Assembly: GCA_018881555.1 (NCBI GenBank) | Contig: JACAXG010000060.1 | Coordinates: 1,798,001-1,862,000, forward strand | Direction: 5' to 3' | DNA: 64,000 nucleotides | Origin: Amblyornis subalaris | Taxonomy: Eukaryota > Chordata > Aves > Passeriformes > Ptilonorhynchidae | Part shown: positions 57,101-64,000 of the stretch, piece by piece | How positions within the stretch are numbered: the first letter of the stretch is position 1 | Layout: each line of letters opens with the position of its first letter | The notes under the pieces: model-generated | The model's database searches: none | Told to the model about the DNA's origin: nothing | The model's input: only the letters and a program-made list of their open reading frames with translations | Program-made: the position numbers and the translations under genes

Positions 57101-57971
57101 GAAAACGAAATTTAACTTCATTATTATACCCAGGTTAGCAGACTGTTATCTCCCCACCCCAAAATCAGCCTTAAAAAAAAAAACAATACAGGAGAAAGCA
57201 AAGGAGACTAAGAGCTTAAGGGGACACCCCTAGAAGCATTTAAAAGTTCAAAGAGAGAGATGGGCACGTCGCCAGGTTTTCGAAACTGCCAATGACTTCA
57301 AGGAGGGGGACTTGGCAACCTGGCTCTTGACGCTGAATTTGGGGGGGGGTTCAAACACGGGTGATGGAAATACAAGCCTCACGCACGGGAGAGTTTGGGA
57401 AGCACCGCTCCCTCCGGAGCCCACTCACGCCCAGGGCCGGNGCGGGGCCGGCGGTCGCTCCCTGCCCGCGGCCCCGGGCGTGCGGAAGGCGGCGGACCCG
57501 ACCCGCGCCCCCCGCCCCGGCAGCCCCCGCACCGGCCCCGCCACCGCCGCGGCGGCCCTGAGGGGTCCGGCCTCCCCGGAAGGCCTCCGGCGGCGGGCAG
57601 AGCGCCTTTGCCTTACCCGTGGTGGAGAGGACGGTGCTGGCGAAGAAGAGGGAGGAGGTGAAGTCCCAGTTCCAGTTTCCCGAGGCGTTGCTGAGCACCG
57701 AGACGCCGTAGTTGCTGGCCTCCAGCACCCGCACCAGGAACTGCTCCAGCTGCTGCTCCGAGAGGCAGGCGTGCTCCTCCAGGAAGCGCTGCTTCAGCTT
57801 GCCCAGCTCCTGGCGCAGCAGGTCCTCGTAGGGCAGCTCCACCGAGGAGAAGACCACGGCGCCGAACACCAGGTAGAGCAGGTAGCCGAGCACCAGCAGC
57901 GCGAAGCACCAGGCGGAGCGGTGCTGCTCCACCAGCCGCACGCAGGAGCTGCCCGCCAGCGACTGCAGCAT
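26924..57971 (-). CDS. KCNK1: KCNK1 (TWIK-1) two-pore-domain potassium channel, complete 3-exon gene
   Basis: The gene encodes a K2P potassium channel subunit that dimerises to form a weakly inward-rectifying leak pore at the plasma membrane and in recycling endosomes. Joining 57971-57617, 30496-30101 and 27183-26924 gives 1011 nt (355+396+260), or 336 codons plus TAA, exactly the mammalian TWIK-1 length. Visible parts in order: M1 about 21-43; extracellular cap about 44-100 with C69, the inter-subunit disulfide cysteine, and an N-glycosylation sequon at N95; pore helix 1 with filter TTGYGH at 117-122; M2 about 133-155 including L146; M3 about 178-206; second filter TIGLGD at 225-230; M4 about 245-268; cytosolic tail 269-336 with K274. 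The near-identity to mammalian TWIK-1 as I recall it, through M1, the cap and the pore loops, separates it from TWIK-2 and KCNK7. Both introns are phase 1 with GT-AG ends. The start has A at -3. No frameshift or n falls in the coding exons. Confidence 0.97.
27184..30100 (-). other. KCNK1: KCNK1 intron 2
   Basis: A phase-1 GT-AG intron of about 2.9 kb with donor GTAAGT and acceptor TCTCAG. The content is AT-rich with homopolymer T/A tracts, for example around 27341-27356. I see no gene, RNA gene or recognised transposable element inside it. Confidence 0.93.
30101..30496 (-). CDS. KCNK1: KCNK1 coding exon 2 (rest of G119 to first base of C251)
   Basis: The acceptor TTTGTTTCAG (reverse complement of plus-strand 30497-30506) precedes GC TAT GGA CAC, which completes G119 and gives Y120, G121 and the proton-sensing H122. 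The exon encodes the end of pore loop 1, M2, the M2-M3 linker, M3, the second pore loop with TIGLGD (30162-30179) and the start of M4. It ends ACA|T before donor GTAAGT (30095-30100), splitting C251. Its length of 396 nt is divisible by three with phase 1 at both ends. The translation matches mammalian TWIK-1 with scattered conservative changes, for example N128 where I recall D in human. Confidence 0.97.
32040..32620 (-). mobile_element. Ancient CR1/L3-clade LINE relic
   Basis: The region aligns by eye, in order, with the reverse complement of old CR1/L3-type elements. Matching parts are a CCCTTGGATCTTG-type segment followed by CATCACTTCATATGTAAA near 32250, TTTGGTACC..GTAAAGTTAG near 32390, CTCTTCCAGGTCGTTTAGGG and TTGAACAGCACAAGCCCAAC near 32420-32460, and a TTGTGACATTCCCTAGGG segment near 32480. 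It is far more diverged than the other CR1 copies. The edges are approximate. Confidence 0.65.
33029..33044. repeat. Poly-A tract
   Basis: A long homopolymer A run in intron 1 with no attached retroelement that I can identify. Confidence 0.7.
38060..38412 (-). mobile_element. CR1 LINE fragment, internal, older
   Basis: Plus-strand phrases match the reverse complement of CR1: CTCTCTTCTCCAAGCTCAAC, CAGGAGAGATGCTCCAGTCC, CAGAACTGGACCCAGCGCTC, GTGGCCTCACCAGTTCTGAG followed by TAGAGGGG, and CTCCCTCAGCCTGCTGGCAG. A T-rich interruption sits around 38218-38239. Neither the terminal repeat nor the 5' part is present, so it is truncated at both ends, in minus orientation. Confidence 0.9.
42354..42389. 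repeat. 18-bp tandem duplication inside the LTR
   Basis: Two adjacent identical copies of AACTAAGTATCATAGAGC (42354-42371 and 42372-42389) near the LTR 5' edge. Confidence 0.9.
42518..42533. repeat. (AAT)n microsatellite in the LTR
   Basis: Short run of AAT units within the A-rich part of the LTR; one n lies just before it. Confidence 0.6.
47617..47688 (-). mobile_element. Short CR1 LINE 3' tail fragment
   Basis: ATCGAATCATAGAACTGTTA and then AAGTTGGAAAAAACCTCTAA and CAAGTCCAACCATCAACC match the reverse complement of a CR1 3' end. Only about 70 bp remain. It lies about 0.9 kb from the larger CR1 copy but is of a different subfamily type. Confidence 0.8.
48563..48970 (-). mobile_element. CR1 LINE fragment, 3' end, 5'-truncated
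   Basis: On the plus strand the block begins CATAGAATCACAGAATTATT, the reverse complement of the CR1 3' terminal ATTCTATG-type repeat. It continues through the hallmark CR1 phrases (TTCCAACCCCCCTACCATG, CCTTGAACACTTCTGGGGAT, TCACAGTAAAGAATTTCCTC, CCCCTTGTCCTATCACTACA, CTTCAGGTACTTGAAGGACG, ending GAGAGGTGCT). The element therefore lies in minus orientation, the same as KCNK1, and is about 410 bp. It looks relatively well preserved. Confidence 0.92.
50651..50678. repeat. (AAGAAAGC)n purine-rich tandem repeat
   Basis: Two AAGAAAGC units followed by AAGC and a related AAGAAAG unit, in intron 1. Confidence 0.7.
53106..53132. repeat. (AAGAAAGGC)3 purine-rich tandem repeat
   Basis: Three 9-bp units, the third with one change, in intron 1. 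It is related in sequence to the repeat 2.4 kb away at 50651. Confidence 0.8.
57617..57971 (-). CDS. KCNK1: KCNK1 coding exon 1 (residues 1-118 plus first base of G119)
   Basis: The ATG is the reverse complement of cat at 57969-57971, and the product opens MLQSLAGSSCVRLVE, as in mammalian TWIK-1. The exon carries the cytosolic N-terminus, M1, the extracellular cap with C69 (codon 57765-57767) and N95, pore helix 1 and the first filter threonines T117/T118. It ends ACG|G, immediately before the donor GTAAGG (plus-strand 57611-57616), so G119 of the filter is split by intron 1. T118 rather than a bulkier residue at this filter position is the TWIK-1 hallmark linked to its unstable K+ selectivity in low K+ or acid. 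The whole exon sits in a CpG island and is very GC-rich, unlike exons 2 and 3. Confidence 0.97.
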
Positions 57972-58000
57972 CTTCCCGAGCCGGGGCCGGCGCGAGCCCC

Positions 58001-58020
58001 GGGCCGGGCCGGGCCGGGCC
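58001..58020. repeat. (GGGCC)4 tandem repeat, G-quadruplex capable
   Basis: Four perfect GGGCC units on the plus strand, 30-50 nt upstream of the KCNK1 ATG. Four G3 runs with 2-nt loops fit the G-quadruplex pattern on the plus (template) strand; the mRNA-sense strand is correspondingly C-rich. Confidence 0.8.
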
Positions 58021-58122
58021 GCCGAGGGGAAGAGGGAAAGGAAGGGGGAGCGCGGCCGGCGCCTGCCCCCGCTGCGGCCGCTGGCTGACTTTGAGGGCGC
58101 GGAGCGGCGCTGATGTGGCGCT

Positions 58123-58128
58123 CACGTG
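58123..58128. promoter_or_regulatory. E-box CACGTG in KCNK1 promoter
   Basis: A palindromic CACGTG about 150 bp upstream of the ATG, within the CpG island. This is the core bound by USF and MYC/MAX-type bHLH-ZIP factors. The motif is seen directly; occupancy is not known. Confidence 0.4.
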
Positions 58129-58210
58129 GCCGCGCGGCGCAGGTACCGCGGCGGAGGGAGGGAGGAAGGGCCGCCTCCTCCTCTTGCTGCTGATGCTGCT
58201 GCTCCCGCCG

Positions 58211-58229
58211 CCGCCCGGCCCCGCCGCCC
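58211..58229 (-). promoter_or_regulatory. Pair of GC boxes (GGGCGG) upstream of KCNK1
   Basis: CCGCCC on the plus strand at 58211-58216 and 58224-58229 reads GGGCGG on the gene strand, the Sp1/KLF core. A third copy is at 58334-58339. They fit a TATA-less CpG-island promoter. Confidence 0.4.
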
Positions 58230-58345
58230 CTTCTTGGGACGCCGGCGCTTTCTCTCCTTTCTGTTCCTTGTCTCCGAGTAACGCGTGGGATCCCCCGCTG
58301 GCGCTCAGCGAAGCCGACCGAGAGCCTCCCCCCCCGCCCTGCGCT

Positions 58346-61300
58346 GCGTCGGAGGTTTATTCGCCTTTCCACACAAAAGCCTCTGGAGGTTTCCTTGCCC
58401 CGCTGCTCCCAGCCCCCTACAGTAAGAAACCCCCATACCAGCAATTCTTTCCCCTGTTGGTTTTTTTTTTTATTATTTACTTATTTATTCATTCATTCAC
58501 GTTTCAAAGCAGAATAAGGTGACGCAGTGTGAAGCAGGAGGCTGAATTTCATTCAGTGCAGGAGGTGATGATTTCAAGGAGAAACGCAGATGTCAGGCAT
58601 TAGTGTCCTCCCTCAGGTCTGTAACTTCAAAATGGGGCCTGTTTGGGGGTGCGGTTTGAACCAGGTGACCTCCAGCAACTCCCCAAACGGTCTAAAGGAG
58701 TCTTTGCTCCTGTGCCGAGCTCCTGGAGACACTTTTTAATGGTGTGGAGTGCCTGGCTAGTGCTCAGAGCAGCATCCACGGTGAATACAAATGCGCTGTG
58801 CAGCCAGCCCTCTGNGTAGCCCCAGCCAGTGATCTTCACAAGTTTCCCTCTGAATGCTTCTTTTTTCGTCCATCTCAAACTCTGACCAGCAACCACACAG
58901 TAAACTTTCCAGGTGAAGTTCACCACCAGATGAAAAGGAGCANTAAAAATTATAGCTTCCCAAGGTATCCCTTAGGGCAAACAAAGGCAGCTTCTGGTAA
59001 AAGAGAGAGAGGGAAGACTCCCTGGTCACCAAGTTCTGCCATGTCCCTTTCACCTCTCAGCTGATGGCAATTTATACGGTCACAAAGTAGTAGGTTGTAA
59101 ATTAGAAACTTTCTAGGGCTGATCCAGGGAGTTTGGACAGAGTAAATAAAATCCAGCAACCTATCTCAAGGTGTGAGGTACCCCTCTAAGCTGTAAGGAC
59201 TACTGTGGGAAAAGAATAGAAAAATGAAAGGCACAAGACAATTTTTCATGCTAGAAACTTGAAACAATTTGTCAACATTTCCTTTTATACAATACCTACA
59301 CGAAGCTATGGGATGAATCTGGCCTGGCAGAACAGCTCATTCAGTTCCTGGTCTATTCCCCACTGCCAGCTATAGCTNGGTCATTCCAGGGGCTTCAACA
59401 CTTCCCCCACCCCCTTGTTTCATGACTAAAATGTAAATGTGTTCATACATGCAAACAGCAGCTGCTTGAATGGTTGGTCAGTAGTGCACTTGGGGGATGT
59501 GGTAGGGACACAGGAGACAGACCGAGCAGGCAGACTCTCGGTGACATGCCAGGAGCACACACGTGTGGCATTCGTGATAGGCAGTGGCCATATCTTTGCT
59601 ATAAAACAGTATTTTCCCAACCTTCAAGCCAAATATTTGTTTAAAGGTTAGAAAATGTTTGCCTAACAACACACCTCTCTTCAGTGATAGGAAACTGTGG
59701 CTGGGTAGTTTTATTTACCAGCCTCCTTCAGTTTTCCATTTTTATGAATCAGTCATTCTCCATTTTTAGAAGCCTCTCACACTTGGAGGCTTGCTGGGAT
59801 AAAGAGAAAAGGAGGACTCTCTGCTGAACAGAGCCTGTACTACTCTTCTAACTCAATTTTTATCCCCAAAGCTTTTTGGAGGCATGGGCTGAGGGGAGCA
59901 ATGGCAGTGTCACAGCTGTGTCACCGAAGCATTCAGTTCTTCCTTCCAAAGCAAACATCTGGACAGTCTTGAGTTTTAGCCACCATTATTGATGTTCATA
60001 TTTTAACTCAAAGCCCTTAACATACCTGATAACTTAATTACAGATTTCTTTAGGATAGATGTGCAGAAAGGTGTCTTTAGTTTTCTCGTTTTGAGTGATT
60101 GTATTTACCATGATAATATCATGTCTGAATGCAATTATGGCATTCTGGCTTCATTCCAGAGTATGCTATATCCATTTTTCTAGTCAGGGGTTAGGCTTGT
60201 CAAGGATTCAGTNTACTGAATTCAGTGTTATGCACTGTACAACAGAAAGTCACAACATGCTTCAGCAGGGAGTGACTGAAATTGTGGAGCAGGCTGTTAC
60301 AGAGCAGTCTTTCCCCAGCAGAAGTTTCATTCTACCATGATCATTCCTCTTGATAAAACATGAATCCAGTTAATAAAGTGTACCACATCATCACATCACT
60401 TGTCCACCAGCTATGCTCACTGATGACTGGGTCCTTACTGCTGGAGAAGTCCAACTGCAAGCAGAATGAAGAAACCTGCTATTGGTAGGTGCTGGTGCTN
60501 TCTATTGCACAAAACTCCCTCTGAGCTACAGAAAATGCAAACACAAGCTGTCAGTCTACAAGGGCAGAGGAGAATGCAGGCACTAATCTGCCATAGAACT
60601 GAGACAGAAACCACAGTTGTGTCCTGGGGTGCTAGAAAACCACAGAGAAAGTTAGTAGTCTCTCTAACTCTGCTGCCTGGGGAGGTAGGACAACTCCCCT
60701 ATCACATCACTGGGTTAGCAGCTTCCGTAGCATACTCCAGAGGCTGAGAAAATCCTCTCTTGTACGTAAGAGATGTAAGGCCCTCTCAGAACTGTGTGAA
60801 TCACTGACATTTTCTGTTGGGAGAAGTGAAATTGAAGTAAAGAAGCTTTGTGCTAATGGCAGTCTGTTTTTCTCTGAGATTTTTGGTTGACTAAAATAAT
60901 TACTGACACATTTCCGATGGAATACTGAAGTGCTCGAAACACCAGAAGACCNGGGGATGGTGGCTAGAGGAAGAGGACAGCCTGATGGCAGACAGTGACC
61001 AGAGAGGGGGATTACTGTACTCTAGTCTTTTGTCCAGTGAGTGAAAATGACAATAGATAAAAATAGTAGCTTCAGTGAAAAGCAGGAATAGCTCCCAACA
61101 GTGCTCCAGTGCCCAGAGCCTGGCCTGTGCTGAGTGGCATAGGCCAAAGAGGAGATTTGACACTGGGGCTCTGCTGTGCTCCAGTCTGTGAGCAGGAATG
61201 ATTCTGGGGAAACACCCATGTTTGGCACTGTTACTAATATCAAGACTATAAAATATTTTCAGCACCAAAAAGAAAACTGAAAATGACTCATATGCACAGA

Positions 61301-64000
61301 AAGATTCAAGTTGACTGAAAGGATTATTTATTTTCCTTGTTTTTTTCCCCNAAAGAGTAGTCTCAGGGCCAGGTCACAAGCTTTTTTACATCAGTCTTGG
61401 AAGAAGAAGCCCTTCCTTTCGTTGTATTGAGGAACCTTAAGTCCCAGAAGCAGGGTAAATAAAATCAGTTACCAGTCAATGCCTGTCCTGACAAACCTGT
61501 TCTGCTCTGGCATACCTACAGCGTGACCTCACAGTACAGAGAACTGAGGCGGTGGTGGTGAGTAAGGTGGGATGAACCAGGACAGTGTGGGAGGCAATAA
61601 ACAGTTACTTGTGGAGAACATGAGACAGTATCAAAGTTGTGTCACCCTGCCAGCTGAATATTGAACAGCAACAGAGAACTGATTTGTCCTTCAGGATTTT
61701 TCCTGAAGTTTGGCATAAGTTCAGTGGTTATAGCAAGTTTAAAGTCTGACTGATCAGTCCTAAATTATGTGTACATGAAGAAAGACTGCCATGAATGTAA
61801 GAGTCTCTGAATTCACTTCTATTAAGGATTCTGCCCCTAGAATATTTTTTAAAATTAAACTGATAAGAAGTCGAATCCTTCATGATTTGCTCTATCTGTT
61901 AAGTGAAGACTGGAACATAATAATCTCCTTTTCTGGCAGAAAATATATCTAAACAATTGTTTCTAAATACTCAATTTGTGAACTTTTGCAGAAATTAAAA
62001 TAAGGTTGACTAGTGGCTCTGATTGAATGCTGTGGCCCTGTGGGCAGGCAGGTTGTGACTTCATAAGCATCACATCCTCGCAGGCACTCACACAAACGTA
62101 GTTAAGCTGAGAAGCAGTCAGATGGGTTGCCATGTGTTCTGTTTCCAATGGGTAAGGTGTTCTATTTTGGCTAAACAGAATCATNTAGATTTGGGTCAAA
62201 TAAAGTAAAACTAACAAAAGTGGAAACAACACAGCCTTACTTTTTAGGAAAAAAAGTAATCTGAGAAGAGGGAATGCATTCCCATCTTAATTTGGCAGGA
62301 GGATAGAGATGGAATAGGAGAGTACAGACGAATTTAGGTCTTCAAAATTTATCAGCAACCATGCTGGTGACAGTAGGAATATTGNCATGGAAGAAAAAGA
62401 ATCCGTGAACTCTGTGTCCATGTTCATGTCATTTCCAACATCCTGCCTGGCTGAATTCTACTTGAGAGGGAGGGGAGAAGGCTTGAGATTTAGTGGTTTC
62501 CTCAAAAAGAACATTCTATGCTATTAACCTAATGGTGCAACACTGTCCACAAAGGTTAAGACCACTGATGTGTGATAACAAGGGAATGAATGTGCCTAGT
62601 TTGGAGCTATTTTTAGGGCAAGGTTTACGTCATAAAGCAGTAGTGTTTAGAATCAAGTAAGTTTATATGCACGGTCAGGCACAATTTCTTTATTGAGTCA
62701 TCCTTGTTCAGTGTAAATGTAATTTTCCTTAGATTTGCAATACGGATTCATATTTAACCAATGATGTTGGTGTCCAGGTAGAATAGCTGATAGATAACTG
62801 TTTTATCAAGATAAGCATTTCATGTCATGGAAAAAATAATGTCATGTATATTTGCCATCGGGCTTACCCAATGACATTATTCAGAAAGGAACCTGGTTGC
62901 TCTAAGAGGTAAAGGTCCAGTGGGGATGAGGGCTGCATATATGTACATAAATACACACACTCATGTATATACATACATGGTTTTATATAATTATAGATAT
63001 AGCATGCTTCTTCAAACTCCTTACTATTATATTCTAATATCTTTGCCATATCTTTGTAGAAAGGTAATTACCCGTGACTTGTAGGATTGTGTTAACACTA
63101 AAGGAATGTAACAGCTCAGAGAATTCAGGATGTCAACATGACCTTATTAGAGAATTACATTAAAAAAAATTCGATGTTTTAAATAAAGTGACCTTGTCCT
63201 CCTAAGTCCTGTGACACTCACCCAGAAGAATTGGTCTTTTTAATCTTTTGTTCAAGTTGTCAAAAAGAAGAAAAGTGGTTAATATACTTAATACTTTGTA
63301 CTGAAAATAAGGGTTCAAGTCACAAAATATGTTTTATCTCTTCCACCTACTCTGTAGAATTTTTCATCCTTCTTCCCCCTGCTTGGCAGTCTGCTCTTAA
63401 AGATGGTTATGGTGGGAAATAAATGAATGCAGTAGCTGAGGTGGGCTCAAACAGCTGTGGGTGTCCAAGCCTCCATTCTGATTTTACCAGCTCTGGGACC
63501 AGTTTTGGTTTTGTCTCGAAGATGTTGTGCCACTTATTGGGCATGCAGGAAATGATGGTGTCAGCAAAACCCACCAGCTTTCTCTGGGTCAGTTTCAAAA
63601 CACACAGCCCCAGAAAGGTTTACACACTAAATGGTCTGTCTGTAATTACTTTTTACAATAGTTAGGCTGTATTTCCATGGTTTTTGATTTTGGTTAACTG
63701 AGGCCCAGTCTCTTAGTTTAGTGGTGCCGTTGGGGAGTATTGGTAGGTCCTCTTGCCTGTTTTAATTCAGTTTGCATTGCTGTAGAATTTGTGAACTTGT
63801 ATAATCAATTTTATGCAAGAGGCTGAGTTGAACTTGTGTTACAGTGGCAGACAGAAACTTGGACCCAGCAGTGGTGACGTTCTCACTGACAGCTCACACA
63901 GCCTCTTACCCATTCACAGAAAGGTCACATTAACTTGTCAAAATAGCTTTCAGCTTCAGCTCCTTTTGACTCTGTGTTCCTGGGCCCCAGCACGTGTGTA
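58346..64000. other. Intergenic region upstream of KCNK1
   Basis: Mostly AT-rich sequence with a few simple repeats, for example AT/AC-rich 62936-62982. I recognise no exon, RNA gene or transposable element. Mammalian synteny would place MAP3K21 further upstream, outside this window. Confidence 0.7.
58461..58499. repeat. T-rich / (TTAT)n-(ATTC)n simple repeat
   Basis: A poly-T run followed by imperfect TTAT and ATTC units just outside the CpG island. Confidence 0.6.

Larger units (their letters stand above)
30497..57616 (-). other. KCNK1: KCNK1 intron 1
   Basis: A phase-1 GT-AG intron of about 27 kb, donor GTAAGG and acceptor TTTCAG. It holds the transposable-element relics listed separately (32040-32620, 38060-38412, 42343-42932, 47617-47688, 48563-48970) and short A-rich tandem repeats. 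A long first intron is usual for K2P genes. The open frames inside it show no recognisable protein similarity. Confidence 0.93.
57972..58150 (-). other. KCNK1: Approximate KCNK1 5' UTR / core promoter
   Basis: GC-rich sequence directly upstream of the ATG. It includes a GGGCC tandem repeat and an E-box. I saw no ATG-initiated upstream frame overlapping the start; the long minus-strand frames here begin at GTG or TTG. The right limit is a guess. Confidence 0.4.
57405..58345. promoter_or_regulatory. CpG island covering KCNK1 promoter, 5' UTR, exon 1 and start of intron 1
   Basis: Composition changes abruptly from AT-rich flanks to dense C+G with frequent CpG, then back to AT-rich after about 58345. 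It contains exon 1 and the donor site. No TATA box or CCAAT box is visible on the minus strand upstream of the ATG, whereas GC boxes are present, so a TATA-less dispersed promoter is likely. The transcription start cannot be placed from sequence alone. Confidence 0.85.

Noticed and set aside
57312..58088. A 258-codon open frame on the plus strand across KCNK1 exon 1
   Set aside because: It is antisense to the real exon. Lack of stops is explained by the very high C+G content, and the product is low-complexity A/P/G/R-rich with no family resemblance.
57794..58444. A 216-codon minus-strand frame overlapping exon 1 in another frame
   Set aside because: It begins at a non-ATG codon, is arginine/glycine-rich low complexity, and is a frame shadow of KCNK1 within the CpG island.
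58346..64000. 3' end of MAP3K21, upstream of KCNK1 in mammals
   Set aside because: No recognisable kinase or C-terminal coding segment is present, and a non-coding 3' UTR could not be recognised without alignment.

Overview
The window looks like nuclear DNA from a bird. It carries recognisable CR1 (chicken repeat 1) LINE fragments and a solitary LTR resembling the avian ERVL family. Compact CpG-island promoter architecture, long AT-rich introns and a single spliced gene fit a vertebrate chromosome. The ERVL-type LTR makes a non-galliform (Neoaves) species more likely than chicken or turkey, but that is inference. Many isolated single n positions point to a draft assembly.

The only protein-coding gene I can support is KCNK1 (TWIK-1, a two-pore-domain potassium channel). 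It lies on the minus strand and is complete: three coding exons (57617-57971, 30101-30496, 26924-27183) with consensus splice sites, both introns in phase 1, and a predicted 336-aa product, the same length as mammalian TWIK-1. Both pore filters, the inter-subunit cysteine C69, the pH-sensing H122 and K274 are present. The di-isoleucine trafficking pair of mammals (I293/I294) reads I293-M294 here.

Layout from left to right: 1 to about 24594 is intergenic DNA downstream of KCNK1, with simple repeats and a probable ancient CR1 scrap but no supportable gene. About 24575-26923 is the probable 3' UTR, with two candidate poly(A) signals and two Pumilio-type sites. 26924-27183 is exon 3, 27184-30100 intron 2 and 30101-30496 exon 2. 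30497-57616 is the 27-kb intron 1, holding an ancient CR1/L3-type LINE relic, three younger CR1 pieces and the ERVL-like LTR. 57617-57971 is exon 1 inside a CpG island (about 57405-58345) that also holds the TATA-less promoter and a four-unit GGGCC repeat. 58346-64000 is upstream intergenic DNA with nothing recognisable.

I did not find a novel multi-gene system. The long open frames elsewhere look like chance. The most interesting items are the altered trafficking motif, the frame-preserving symmetric exon 2 that carries most of the pore, the quadruplex-capable promoter repeat, and the 3' UTR elements.
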